A stretch of DNA of 47,731 bases from Paenacidovorax caeni (lineage in GTDB: Bacteria > Pseudomonadota > Gammaproteobacteria > Burkholderiales > Burkholderiaceae_C): NCBI RefSeq assembly GCF_001298675.1, contig NZ_CYIG01000027.1, positions 1-47,731 on the forward strand. The letters run 5' to 3'. The first letter of the stretch is position 1. Each line of letters begins with the position of its first letter. Shown piece after piece: positions 35,902 through 44,424 of this stretch. A program made the translations under genes and the position numbers. The notes under the pieces were generated by a model. The model worked only from the letters and a program-made list of their open reading frames with translations, ran no database searches and was not told where the DNA came from.

Positions 35902-37941
35902 TCATTTGAAGTACGGCGACAGCGCCTTCAGCAGGCCCTCGGGGTGGTCGGCGCTGGTGAGCGGCACCAGCGCATCCACATCGTAGGCAACGTCGTCGTG
36001 GAAGGAGACCCAGTAGGAGTCCTTGGCGTTCCACATGCCGAAGACGCCGGTCTTGGACTGGCACAGCACCGGGCCGTAGGCATGGATGCCGAACGTGGAC
36101 TCGGTGTTGTCCGGACCGCCGTTGCGCTTCCAGTTGGAGTTCTGCCACTCGAAGATGGAGAAGCCCTTGACCAGGGACTGCGGGTTGGCATCCATGTATT
36201 CGCGCACCGCGCTGGCCTGGCCCAGCACCGCGTTCACCTTGGCATCGACCGAGCTGATGCCGATGTTGTTCGTGCCCAGCTCGGTGATGACCAGCGGCAC
36301 GCCCAGGTTCAGGTTGTCGTAGGCCTGCAGGATGTTGTCGCGCAGGTCGTTGCCGGTCTTGAGCTTGAAGGTCTGCACCGCGTTGTAGAAGCGGCTCTGG
36401 TAGACATCGGCCGGCAGGTGCTTGCGCAGCTCCTCGTAGAACCTCTTCTCGTCGGCGTTGCTGACGGGCACCGTCATGTAGTGGTCCGGCGCGAGCTTGT
36501 GGAGCAGGCTGGCCACGTGCGCGGCCTTGGGGAACAGCGCCTGCCAGGTCTGGTCCTCCTTCGGCAGATCGAGCTCGTTGCCGATGCTGAAGGAGTGCAC
36601 CGCCGGGTGGATGGCGCCATTCTTCTTCACGCTGGCCACGATCTGCGTGACGGTGAGGTCGATGTTGTCCCACGGGCGGTTGCTGCCGTCCTGGTTCTTG
36701 AAGTTGTAGTTCGAGACCGGGATGATGACCTTGATGCCCAGCGACTGCGCCTTGTCCAGGAAGGCGATGTGGCCGTTGCCGCCCGTAGTCCATTTGTCGG
36801 AGCCGCGCTGGTAGTTGTAGTCGTACAGGCGGATCAGGTTCACGCCCTGCGCGGCCATGGCCTCCAGGTCGTTGCGCCCGCAGCCGTCCTTGCTGCCCCA
36901 CAAGGCCTGGAAGGCGCTGGAGGTGGCGTCGGAGTCGAAGAACGCCCCCGTGGGGTTGCTCTGGAACTTGGCCGGAATGGCCGAGTACGCCACGCCGCGC
37001 CACGGCTGCTCGAACACGCTGGCGGGCGAGGCGCGGTCACCCGCGTCGACGAACACGATGGCGTTGCGCAGCGTCCCCTGGCCCGGCAGGCTCGCCCCGG
37101 CCAGCGGCACGGCGGCGAAGCTCAGGCTGCGCGTGGCGCTGTCGTACACCGGGTCGGCCAGCGTCAGCGGCACGATGCCGTAGTCGCCATTGCCCGGATC
37201 GCCGGCCACGGAGGCGTTGGGCAGCGCATCGCCGAAGCGCTCGTCCCAGACGTTGACGAAGTTGCCCAGGCTCTCGAAGTCGCCCGCGCGCGCCGGCGCG
37301 TTGTTCATCCACAGCACGTCCTCATCCACGTCCTGCAGCACCAGCCGCTGGCCACCCTTGCCATCGGACTGCAGCGCGGTGCGGCCCGCCGCCATGGCAA
37401 AAGTCGAGCCCTGCGCGGGCGCCTGCAGGTTGTTCAGCAGCGTCACCACCGGCAGGGTGAAGCTGCCCGCGCTCGCCCCCAGGCCGGGGGATGCCTTGGC
37501 CACGCGCAGCTCCAGGCGCAGCGTGCGCGCGGCGCCGTCGTACTGCGCCGCCTGCACGCTGCCGAACACCGCGTGCACGCCGCTGGCGTTCTGGAATTGC
37601 AACAGGGCATTCGGCGCCACGCCGCCATACACGCGCTGCCAGTCGGCACCCACGAAGTTCTCGACGCGGGCCTCGCCAACCTCGCGCGCCGGGCGGTCGC
37701 TGTACCAGTCCACCCCGGGCTCGACGCCCGTCAGGGTCACGCTGAGCGTCTGCCCGGCAGCCACCGCGCCGGCCTGCCCGGCATCGGCGGACAGCACGTA
37801 GATGCGCTTCGTCACGTCGCCGGTGTCCGGGGTGGCGCCACCGTCGCCGCCGCCGCAGGCCGCCAGCAGCAGGGCGCAGGACAGCGCCAAGGCGCTGGCC
37901 GGGAAAAAGCGGGGGGTCTCGCGTCGTGCGGGGGTCGTCAT
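35902..37941 (-). CDS. GH72-like glycoside hydrolase lipoprotein
   Basis: 679 residues from the ATG at 37941 (AAGGAG upstream). A lipobox (CALLLAACGGG) anchors it in the outer membrane. Residues 45-330 are two beta-rich domains of unknown type (YSDRPAREVGEARVENFVG; PVVTLLNNL). The C-terminal TIM barrel begins WRGVAYSAIPAKF and NLIRLYDYNYQ; acid/base Glu about 457 lies in FSIGNELD and nucleophile Glu about 554 in LVITELGTNN. This clan-A layout recalls GH72/GH17 beta-1,3-glucan enzymes; the specificity is inferred. The gene follows the serine hydrolase by 46 bp and is probably cotranscribed from the site A promoter. Confidence 0.75.
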   Translation of the reverse strand: MTTPARRETPRFFPASALALSCALLLAACGGGDGGATPDTGDVTKRIYVLSADAGQAGAVAAGQTLSVTLTGVEPGVDWYSDRPAREVGEARVENFVGADWQRVYGGVAPNALLQFQNASGVHAVFGSVQAAQYDGAARTLRLELRVAKASPGLGASAGSFTLPVVTLLNNLQAPAQGSTFAMAAGRTALQSDGKGGQRLVLQDVDEDVLWMNNAPARAGDFESLGNFVNVWDERFGDALPNASVAGDPGNGDYGIVPLTLADPVYDSATRSLSFAAVPLAGASLPGQGTLRNAIVFVDAGDRASPASVFEQPWRGVAYSAIPAKFQSNPTGAFFDSDATSSAFQALWGSKDGCGRNDLEAMAAQGVNLIRLYDYNYQRGSDKWTTGGNGHIAFLDKAQSLGIKVIIPVSNYNFKNQDGSNRPWDNIDLTVTQIVASVKKNGAIHPAVHSFSIGNELDLPKEDQTWQALFPKAAHVASLLHKLAPDHYMTVPVSNADEKRFYEELRKHLPADVYQSRFYNAVQTFKLKTGNDLRDNILQAYDNLNLGVPLVITELGTNNIGISSVDAKVNAVLGQASAVREYMDANPQSLVKGFSIFEWQNSNWKRNGGPDNTESTFGIHAYGPVLCQSKTGVFGMWNAKDSYWVSFHDDVAYDVDALVPLTSADHPEGLLKALSPYFK

Positions 37942-37987
37942 GGTGGGTCTCCTTCTGGGAATGTGTGCGCAGGGAAGCGGCCCCCTG

Positions 37988-39553
37988 TCACTGGCCATCG
38001 GCCACGCGCGCGAAGCTGCCGCGCGCCGTGTCTTCGCCGAAATATTCGATCTGCATCGCTGGCACCGCGCCGTCCAGGCTGAACTGCACGGCCGACACCG
38101 AGCCGGGCGGCGCGCTCTCGCCCTCGGGCGTGAAAACGAACTGGTCGCCGCTCCAGTGGCGCAGCCGGTAGCGCACCCGCGCCGGGCCGAGCACGAGGTC
38201 GAGCGCATCGCCGCTGCGCTGCACCTCGGCGCCGCCGTAGTAGGCGCTGGCGTAGCGCCCGGCGTACTGCGCCAGCGGCTGGGGCGGCAGCGGCGCAGCG
38301 GGCGGCTGCTGGCCCGCCAGCGCGCCCAGCGGGCGGTACAGGCCGCGCATCTTTTCCTGCATCACGGCGAGCCAGTCGGCGCTGGGCGCACCTGGCGCGG
38401 CATCGCCCAGCGCCTGCTCGCCAAAGGCCAGCGCAATGGCCTCGGCCAGGCCGCGCGGCTGGGCATTGGTGAGCACGGTGATGCCCAGATCCGCCTGCGG
38501 CCAGAGGATGAACGCGGTGTGCGCGCCCAGCAGGAACGCGCCCGAATGCGAGACGCTGGGGTGGCCGTGCGGATCGGGCCCCACGTTGAAGCCATAGCCA
38601 TAGGCGCCGCCGGGGCGCGCCGTCATCGCCGCCTGCAGCGCCGCCGCGTCGGCCAGTTGCCGCCCCTGCCAGCGGCCCTGGGCCAGCACCAGCGCCATCC
38701 AGCGCGCCATGTCGGCCGCGCTGGCGCTGACGCCGCCCGCGGGCGACTGCGCATCGGGCTGGCGCGGGGGCTGCTGCACGGCGTAGCGCGCCGGCTCGGC
38801 GCCGTAGCTGGCCGCGCTGATGCCGGCCTGCACGTGGCCCCAGGCACGGTTCTCGCGCGCGGCGAAATCGGCGTAGCGCGAACTGGTGCGCGCCATGCCC
38901 AGCGGCTGGTACAGCGTCTGCGCGGACAGCGTGGCCCAGTCCACGCCGCGCGCCTGGGCCATGGCCTCGGCAGCGGCCGTCAGGCCGAAGTTGGTGTAGG
39001 CGTAGCTGCCGTAGGGGTTCAGCGCCGCGTGGCGCAGGCGCTGCAGCACCTCGGCGCGCGTGTGGCCCAGGTCTTCGAGCAGGTCGCCCGCGTGCTCGGG
39101 CAGGCCGCTGCGGTGCGCGTACAGGTCGCCCAGGGTCAGGCGGGCGTTGTCCTGCGTCTCGGCGTAGCCCAGGGCGAAGCCGGGCAGCAGGTGCTGCACG
39201 GGCGTGCTCCAGCCGATGGCGGACGTGCCACCCTGCATCTGCCCGGCCATGACGGTGGCGCCCACGGACTTGGACAGCGAGGCGAGCTGGAACACCGTAT
39301 CGGCGTCCACCGGCGCGTCGCCATCCACCCGGCGCACGCCGAAGCCCCGCGCATACAGCGTCTCGCCCCGGTACACCACCGCCACGGCCACGCCTGGCAC
39401 GCCGGTGCGCGCCATCCACTGCGGCACCAGGGTGTCGAGGCCGGCCGCGGCCTGCCGCACCGCGCCTGGCGCCGCCGTGCCGCCGCAGGCGCCCAGTGCG
39501 CACGCCAGGCCGGAGAGCGCGCCCAGGCGAAGAAGGGAAAGGGTGGGGAACAT
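37988..39553 (-). CDS. serine hydrolase lipoprotein, beta-lactamase class C/esterase fold
   Basis: 521 residues from the ATG at 39553. The signal peptide ends in a lipobox (LACALGAC, Cys23). The beta-lactamase-type domain carries SLSK (Ser92 nucleophile, Lys95), YTN in YAYTNFG, and HSG in SVSHSGAFLLG at the KTG position. A C-terminal DUF3471-like beta domain follows (YAGRYASAYYGGAEVQRSGD). Members include D-Ala-D-Ala peptidases, esterases and class C beta-lactamases; HSG rather than KTG argues for an esterase or peptidase. It heads the operon with the GH72-like gene. Operator A and the TACAGT -10 lie upstream. Confidence 0.85.
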   Translation of the reverse strand: MFPTLSLLRLGALSGLACALGACGGTAAPGAVRQAAAGLDTLVPQWMARTGVPGVAVAVVYRGETLYARGFGVRRVDGDAPVDADTVFQLASLSKSVGATVMAGQMQGGTSAIGWSTPVQHLLPGFALGYAETQDNARLTLGDLYAHRSGLPEHAGDLLEDLGHTRAEVLQRLRHAALNPYGSYAYTNFGLTAAAEAMAQARGVDWATLSAQTLYQPLGMARTSSRYADFAARENRAWGHVQAGISAASYGAEPARYAVQQPPRQPDAQSPAGGVSASAADMARWMALVLAQGRWQGRQLADAAALQAAMTARPGGAYGYGFNVGPDPHGHPSVSHSGAFLLGAHTAFILWPQADLGITVLTNAQPRGLAEAIALAFGEQALGDAAPGAPSADWLAVMQEKMRGLYRPLGALAGQQPPAAPLPPQPLAQYAGRYASAYYGGAEVQRSGDALDLVLGPARVRYRLRHWSGDQFVFTPEGESAPPGSVSAVQFSLDGAVPAMQIEYFGEDTARGSFARVADGQ

Positions 39554-39587
39554 GGCTTGCTGCGGGTGTCGTGGTTCTGTCGCTTCG

Positions 39588-39662
39588 ACTGTAGGCACGG
39601 GCCCGGGGGCGATGGGCGACGATGTGGTGGTGATTCGTCCCAGCTTAAGGGAATGCGTCCCA
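39588..39662 (-). promoter_or_regulatory. operator A and promoter of the serine hydrolase operon
   Basis: On the minus strand the 28-bp motif (39636-39662) reads TGGGACGCATTCCC then TTAAGCTGGGACG: two GGGACG half-sites 20 bp apart. TACAGT (39593-39588) begins 48 nt after the start of the second half-site. No -35 box is seen at 17 bp. The start codon lies 83 nt beyond the operator. The same motif and spacing occur at sites C and D. Confidence 0.65.
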
Positions 39663-39684
39663 CCCGGAGGCGGGGTGGGACGCA
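39654..39684. repeat. perfect 12-bp inverted repeat adjoining operator A
   Basis: TGCGTCCCACCC (39654-39665) and GGGTGGGACGCA (39673-39684) are exact inverted copies with a 7-nt loop. The left arm shares its GGGACGC half-site with operator A, giving a third half-site in opposite orientation. It may alternatively be a hairpin closing the upstream lipoprotein transcript; there is no T-run. Confidence 0.6.
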
Positions 39685-39714
39685 GCAGGAGCGCGCGCAA
39701 GCGCGAGAGACTCT

Positions 39715-39770
39715 GTTTTTGATAGCTGCCAGCGCTTTCCTGGTAAGCGCTGGAGCCGTTTTTTGCCTTA
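39715..39770 (+). repeat. dispersed palindromic repeat, copy 8
   Basis: The segment ttttgatagctgccagcgct, then ggtaagcgctggagcc and a T-rich tail is one of the most complete copies. It lies between the stop of the 699-residue lipoprotein gene and operator A. Confidence 0.8.
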
Positions 39771-39777
39771 ATTTTTC

Positions 39778-41877
39778 TTAGGGCAGGTACTGTACCGGAA
39801 CGGGGAAGCTCAGGTGGTTCTTGATGGCCGCCTCGTCGTTCTCGCGGCTCTGGTTGGGGTTGGCGCCGACGCACCACATGTCGGACTTGGGGTGCTTGCC
39901 GCCCTGCGGGGTCGTGACGCTGCACGCGCTGCTGTCAACGATGCTGGCCCGGTTGGACGGGCAGTTGGCCAGCGCGCCGGTGCAGGCGGCGAACTTTTCC
40001 TTGACGAGCAAGGTGTAGACGTTGTCCTGCGCGTCGGTGAAGCGCACCTTCATGGGGTACGAGGGCATGGTGCCCACGCGGAAGCCCACGATGCGGTTGG
40101 CGTCGGGCATGAGCACGTCCTGCTTGAAGTTCTCGCAGTTCGGGTCGCCTGCGTCCTGGCCCAGCGAGCAGGCACCGTACTTCTTGAGCAGCGGCTTGTT
40201 CTCGGGCACCCGGTCGGCGGGGTTGCCCAGCAGCACGTCGAAGCCGTCGTGGTAGTTGAAGGCGCGTCCGTTCTCCAGCCCCTGCACGCCGCCCACGGTG
40301 AACACCAGCCCGTTGCCCAGCTCGCTCATGAAGCCCACGGCGTCATCCACCGAGAAGCCGTAGGCGCTCATGCCCAGGTCGTCGTGGATCAGCTTGACGT
40401 AGGGGTTGAAGACCAGCCGGGGGTCGGCCTGGACGGCGCTCTGGCCGTAGTTGTATTGCAGGTCCTGGATGTACATGGCCTGCACGTAGGCGTGGTCGCG
40501 GCCCTGGGCCGTGGTGGCGCTCAGTTTGTTGGCGCCTGCGCCGCAGCCTTCGTTGTAGGGCACCCAGCCGTAAATGTGCTTGATGGCCTCCCAGTACTTG
40601 AACTCGGCGACGTGCGGCGGGATCTTGCCCGAGCCCTTGGGCTCGCCGGTGCACTGCTTGGCGTCGTACATCGCCAGGTACTTCTTGTGGTTCTCGGCGA
40701 AGAAGTCCTTGACCAGGGCCAGCTTGTCGCGCATGGCCTGCGGGGCGGGGCAGTCCTGCGGGTACTTCTTGCGGGTATAGGCGGAAATGTCCTCGCTGCC
40801 CCAATCGACGCAAGCGCCCCACAGGTCCTGGATGTTCTGCACCGACTGGCCCCATTGCAGGCTGCGCTGCTCCTCGGGCGTGCATTGCTTGTCGATGCAC
40901 TTCTGCACCGTGAGCACCGGCGGGTTCTGGCCGTCCGGCGGCTGCACGGGCACGTCGGGGTCCTGGACCAGGTAACCGCCGCGCTGGGCGAAGATGTTGT
41001 AGCCGCCGGGCAGGCGCACTTCGCTCATGTTGTAGACCGGCCAGCCTTCGCCCAGGCCACCCAGGAAGCTGCGCAGCGCCTTGCGGAATTCGGCGGGCTT
41101 TTGCACCGAGCCGCTGTAGCCGATGTAGGGGTTGTCCCGGGGGCCAATGGCCACGGGCATGTAGACGTGATCGACGTAGGAAATGTTGTAGCCCACGTTG
41201 GCGGGCTTGAGCAGCCGCGCGGCCTGCCCCGCGGGGATGTCGGAGTCGCCGAAGGTGTATTCGGACAGTTGCGCGAAGGCGTCCTCGGGGAACTGCACCT
41301 TGCTGGCATACGTGGTCAGCGCGCACGCCGTGCCCTGCGCCTGGCAGGTGACTTCGGCGGGGGTGGCCATGGGCTTGTCCTCGTCGTTGCGCAGGCGCTT
41401 GTTGCGGTCGGCCAGCAGCATGCGGCCGCCGTTCCACCAGGTGATGTACTGCCTGGGGCCGAGTTCGCTGTAAAGCGGCAGGGTGATGGTGACTTCGGAG
41501 CCGGGCGGGATGCCCTGGCCGTCGTTGACGTAGAGCTTGTAGACCACGTCGGTGGGCAGCGCCTCGGTGGTGCGGAGGCACCCCTGCACCCACAGGTTCT
41601 CCGCATTGGTGCTGGTGGAGAGCACGGGGTAGATCTGCTCGTCGGCGTTGTTGCGGATGGTGATGGTCTTGGGGGCGATCGTCACGTCCTGCATGTCGTA
41701 GTCCTTGCAGACGACGGAGCCCTGGGGCGCGCCCGCGCCCGGCGGGGGGCCGGAGGTGGGGGGCGTGTCGCTGGCGTCACTGCCGCCGCCGCAGGCCGTG
41801 AGGGTGAACATGAATGCCAGCGCGGCGGCGGCGCTCACGGGGCGCCGGATCGCGCCGTTCGGGGCAGAGGGGTGCAT
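39778..41877 (-). CDS. large exported lipoprotein of unknown function
   Basis: 699 residues from the ATG at 41877, with AAGGAG upstream. A signal peptide ends in a lipobox (FMFTLTACGGG), followed by a Pro/Gly linker. The next segment (TITIRNNADEQIYPVLSTS; YITWWNGGRMLLADRNKR) looks like the beta-sandwich N-terminus of thaumatin/GH64-like proteins, which is a weak resemblance. The middle and C-terminal parts (YGYSGSVQKP region, WVPYNEGCGAGANKLS, SAYGFSVDDAVGFMSELG, SYPMKVRFTDAQDNVY) contain many Tyr/Trp and about 16 Cys, probably disulphide-bonded. I recognise no catalytic motif with confidence. It is transcribed alone from the site D promoter, so it belongs to the same putative regulon as the neighbouring hydrolases. 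Confidence 0.75.
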   Translation of the reverse strand: MHPSAPNGAIRRPVSAAAALAFMFTLTACGGGSDASDTPPTSGPPPGAGAPQGSVVCKDYDMQDVTIAPKTITIRNNADEQIYPVLSTSTNAENLWVQGCLRTTEALPTDVVYKLYVNDGQGIPPGSEVTITLPLYSELGPRQYITWWNGGRMLLADRNKRLRNDEDKPMATPAEVTCQAQGTACALTTYASKVQFPEDAFAQLSEYTFGDSDIPAGQAARLLKPANVGYNISYVDHVYMPVAIGPRDNPYIGYSGSVQKPAEFRKALRSFLGGLGEGWPVYNMSEVRLPGGYNIFAQRGGYLVQDPDVPVQPPDGQNPPVLTVQKCIDKQCTPEEQRSLQWGQSVQNIQDLWGACVDWGSEDISAYTRKKYPQDCPAPQAMRDKLALVKDFFAENHKKYLAMYDAKQCTGEPKGSGKIPPHVAEFKYWEAIKHIYGWVPYNEGCGAGANKLSATTAQGRDHAYVQAMYIQDLQYNYGQSAVQADPRLVFNPYVKLIHDDLGMSAYGFSVDDAVGFMSELGNGLVFTVGGVQGLENGRAFNYHDGFDVLLGNPADRVPENKPLLKKYGACSLGQDAGDPNCENFKQDVLMPDANRIVGFRVGTMPSYPMKVRFTDAQDNVYTLLVKEKFAACTGALANCPSNRASIVDSSACSVTTPQGGKHPKSDMWCVGANPNQSRENDEAAIKNHLSFPVPVQYLP

Positions 41878-41909
41878 GGCTTGAAACTCCTTGTGGTTCT
41901 ACAGGTACG

Positions 41910-41984
41910 AATCTAGGGAGAAACGGGCCAGGGAATGAACACGATCTGCGGTGCCGGCGTCCCAGGTTGAGGAAGGGCGTCCCG
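41910..41984 (-). promoter_or_regulatory. operator D and promoter of the 699-residue lipoprotein gene
   Basis: On the minus strand the motif (41984-41957) reads CGGGACGCCCTTCC then TCAACCTGGGACGC. TAGATT (41915-41910) starts exactly 48 nt after the second GGGACG, as at sites A and C. The ATG lies 80 nt beyond the operator. A 22-nt core is identical to site C. No -35 box is visible. Confidence 0.65.
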
Positions 41985-41997
41985 CACGCCTGTCAGG

Positions 41998-43335
41998 TCA
42001 GAGCACTTCGTCCAGCCAGTCCATCGAGACGGCGGCGGAGTAGGCCAGGTTGCCTGTCTGGCAATGGCCGTCGGCGCCTTCCTCGGCGGTGAACAGGTGG
42101 TGCGCCACCGGCCCGGCCACGGTGTTCAGGAAGCGCGTGCACTGCGCCTGGGGCTCCTGCCCCTCGCCGCTGCCCACCAGGGCCAGCGACGGGCAGCGGA
42201 TGTTGCGCAGATCGGCATCGCTGACGCGGAAGTCGCGCAGCCGCTGGTAGGCCTGCTTGAAGCTGTCACGCCCCATGCGCACCATCAGGCTGCGCATCAT
42301 CTCGCGCTGCTGCGGCGGGATCGCTGTGTCGGGGATGTGGTCCAGGTCGGCCAGGCGGATGTCCTCGGCGTCGGGCCACTGCGCCGCGTCGAAGCCGACG
42401 AACGACACCATGTAGGCGTGCAGATCGACGATGGGCGAATTGGCGATCAGCGCGCGGATGCGCGGCTCGTGCGCCGCCATGCGCGTGGCGAAGTAGCCGC
42501 CGTAGCTGATGCCCATGAGCGCCACGCGGCGCGGGTCGGTGCCCCGGCGCGCCAGCAGGAAGTCCAGCGCCGCGCGGGCGATGACCTCGTACTCCGGCAC
42601 GAAGGCCAGGCCGGGGTACCAGCGCAGCGTGTCCATCTGCCCCGGCCCCGTGACCAGCAGCAGGTGGTAACCGCGCTCCAGCGCCGCGCGGCCATAGGCC
42701 AGCCAGGTTTCCTCCAGCGTGCCGTCGTAGCCGCTGATGATGATCAGCGTCTTGCCCTGCCTGCGGCCCGCCTGCGGCGCGCGGAAGTAGTACGCGGGCA
42801 GCAGCTTGTCGCCGAAGGGCATGGCCGCCTCCTCGCACGCCAGCTCGGGGGTGCGCAGCATCGCCGCCAGGAAGCACTCGCGGCTCTTGAGGCCGAGCGC
42901 CGCGTGGCGCGGGTCCAGCACGCCGCAGTAGTACTCGGCGGCGCGGTAGTTGTTGCAGGCCACCAGGTACTGGTCGCGCGCGCTGAGCGCATGGCCGCGC
43001 CGCGCGCGCGCCTGCGCGTCCTCCTCCTGGCGCACGGCAGCGGCGGCGAACTCGTTCACCCAGCTCGCCGGCTGTCCGTTCTGGATGCGCTGCGCCAGCG
43101 CGAAGCACTCGCCCACCGAGGCGCCGCCGTAGCGCGCCGCGCCGAGCTGGCGCATGAGCTGGAAGTCCATCTCGGCATCGGCGAAGCCGGCCACGCGCGT
43201 CGCGCCGCGCTCGGTGCCCGTGGGCGCCGCCGTGGCCGCCCGCGCCGGGGGCGCCAGCAGGGGCAGCGCCAGCCCGGCGGCGGCCGCCGCCATGAAGCCG
43301 CGCCGCCGCGCCAGGGGGTTGTCGTAGGGGTTCAT
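41998..43335 (-). CDS. Tat-exported alpha/beta hydrolase
   Basis: 445 residues. The N-terminus LARRRGFMAAAAAGLALPLL is a twin-arginine signal, so the enzyme is exported folded. The C-terminal half is an alpha/beta hydrolase with nucleophile elbow GISYGG (Ser about 277), oxyanion-side IISGYDGTLEET, and a His in EEGADGHC near the C-terminus. The N-terminal ~150 residues form a helical cap, as in FrsA/2,6-dihydropseudooxynicotine-hydrolase-like enzymes that cleave C-C or ester bonds. The substrate is unknown. It follows AraC regulator 2 by 3 bp, its GGAG lying inside the regulator gene, so the two are cotranscribed. Confidence 0.83.
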   Translation of the reverse strand: MNPYDNPLARRRGFMAAAAAGLALPLLAPPARAATAAPTGTERGATRVAGFADAEMDFQLMRQLGAARYGGASVGECFALAQRIQNGQPASWVNEFAAAAVRQEEDAQARARRGHALSARDQYLVACNNYRAAEYYCGVLDPRHAALGLKSRECFLAAMLRTPELACEEAAMPFGDKLLPAYYFRAPQAGRRQGKTLIIISGYDGTLEETWLAYGRAALERGYHLLLVTGPGQMDTLRWYPGLAFVPEYEVIARAALDFLLARRGTDPRRVALMGISYGGYFATRMAAHEPRIRALIANSPIVDLHAYMVSFVGFDAAQWPDAEDIRLADLDHIPDTAIPPQQREMMRSLMVRMGRDSFKQAYQRLRDFRVSDADLRNIRCPSLALVGSGEGQEPQAQCTRFLNTVAGPVAHHLFTAEEGADGHCQTGNLAYSAAVSMDWLDEVL

Positions 43336-43338
43336 CGT

Positions 43339-44325
43339 TCAACTCCGTTCGTGGTGGGCGCCCGTGTGCGCCCGTTGGTGCCATTCGGTGGGCGAGAGCC
43401 CGAAGCGCGCGCGGAACAGCTTGCTGAAGCCCGAGGCATCGGCAAAGCCGCAGCGCCACGCCAGCGCGCCCACGTTCAGCCGCTGGCCCTGCGCCAGCAG
43501 CCCCTGGGCGCGCTGCAGGCGCATGTCGCGCAGCACGCCCATCACGGTCTGGCCCTGCGCCGCGAAGGCCTCGTACAGCCGTGTGCGCGAGCAGCCCGCG
43601 CCCTGCGCGATGGCCGCGGCGTCCAGGTCGTGGCGGTGCGCCTGCTGCTCCATGAAGCGCAGCGCCGCCGCATGGCGGCCGGCGTGCAGGCACTCGTTCA
43701 GATCAGGCAGGTCGGCGCCCAGGCCCTGGCGGCCCAGGTTGCGCAGCATGAGCAGCGCCAGCGCGCGCGTGGCATCCAGCAGGGCGGCGCATTCGCTGGC
43801 GTCCAGCGTGCCCTGGCGCAGCAGCAGGGCCGCGTGGCCCATCTGGCTGGAGAGCGCCGGGGCCAGCGCGCAGCGCGCGCTGAGCAGCCGGGTGGAAGGC
43901 TCCTGCCCCAGCGCGGCGGCCACGTCCTGGCGCGGCAGTGCCAGGAAGACCTGGCGCGCGCCCTGGCCCCAGCGGTACGCGCCCGCCTCGCGCGGCGCGC
44001 ACAGGCTCAGGGCGCCCGGCCCCTTGCGCGGATAGGCCTGGGGCAGCAGGTCGCCGAACTGCATCAGCGTCAGCACCACCATGTCGTCGGGCTGCGCGCG
44101 CCGCGCGCCGGTGCGCATCTCGTAGGCCGACGAGCGCGTGGCGCCCAGGGAGCACACGCCGCTGGACAGGGTGGTCAGCTCGGCCTCCAGCGGCACCTCG
44201 GGCGCGGGCCGGAAGTCCACCCAGCGGTGGGCGATCTCCTGCCACGCCGCGTGGCGCAGCGCGGGCTCCAGGTCCGCCGAGGAACGGTGCTCCAGAACGC
44301 AGGCGGGCAGTGTGGGGGGCGTCAT
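43339..44325 (-). CDS. AraC-family regulator 2
   Basis: 328 residues from the ATG at 44325. The N-terminal AraC-binding-like domain (LRHAAWQEIAHRWVDFRP; RSSAYEMRTGARRA) and the C-terminal double HTH (IAQGAGCSRTRLYEAFAAQG; WRCGFADASGFSKLFRARFG) are complete. It is a tandem paralogue of regulator 3: a 153-nt stretch (43621-43773) differs from 44689-44841 at one base. The 28-bp operator B lies 54 nt upstream, facing away. TAAACT ends 7 nt before the ATG, suggesting a leaderless mRNA. It heads a two-gene unit with the Tat-exported hydrolase. Confidence 0.9.
   Translation of the reverse strand: MTPPTLPACVLEHRSSADLEPALRHAAWQEIAHRWVDFRPAPEVPLEAELTTLSSGVCSLGATRSSAYEMRTGARRAQPDDMVVLTLMQFGDLLPQAYPRKGPGALSLCAPREAGAYRWGQGARQVFLALPRQDVAAALGQEPSTRLLSARCALAPALSSQMGHAALLLRQGTLDASECAALLDATRALALLMLRNLGRQGLGADLPDLNECLHAGRHAAALRFMEQQAHRHDLDAAAIAQGAGCSRTRLYEAFAAQGQTVMGVLRDMRLQRAQGLLAQGQRLNVGALAWRCGFADASGFSKLFRARFGLSPTEWHQRAHTGAHHERS
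43621..43773 (-). repeat. araC-2 copy of the 153-nt conversion tract
   Basis: This segment matches 44689-44841 with one difference (43705 versus 44773), whereas flanking coding DNA is much less similar. It covers the linker and the first HTH approach of the AraC proteins. Confidence 0.85.
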
Positions 44326-44332
44326 GGCGCGC

Positions 44333-44338
44333 AGTTTA
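44333..44338 (-). promoter_or_regulatory. -10-like hexamer giving a leaderless araC-2 mRNA
   Basis: TAAACT on the minus strand, then GCGCGCC and ATG. Confidence 0.45.
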
Positions 44339-44378
44339 GGAACGCACCGCCGCACCGCGAACCCGCGCGCGGCGCATT

Positions 44379-44413
44379 CCGGACGCATTCCCCTAACCTG
44401 GGACGCAGTCCCA
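44379..44413 (+). promoter_or_regulatory. operator B, 28-bp direct-repeat motif upstream of araC-2
   Basis: CCGGACGCATTCCCC then TAACCTGGGACGC (44379-44406) has the same register as sites A, C and D. It also overlaps the palindrome TGGGAC-GCA-GTCCCA (44399-44413). The position 48 nt downstream is GCCACT, inside the araC-3 coding end, so no promoter is served on the plus strand. It is placed for autoregulation of araC-2. Confidence 0.6.
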
Positions 44414-44424
44414 GGGCCGTGCGC

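Noticed and set aside
35668-38082. 804-codon open frame opposite the GH72-like gene
   Set aside because: Same antisense composition bias, no signal peptide or motif; the minus-strand protein has lipobox, catalytic residues and ribosome site.
39814-41916. 700-codon open frame opposite the large lipoprotein gene
   Set aside because: Antisense shadow; the opposite strand carries a signal peptide and an AAGGAG-preceded start.
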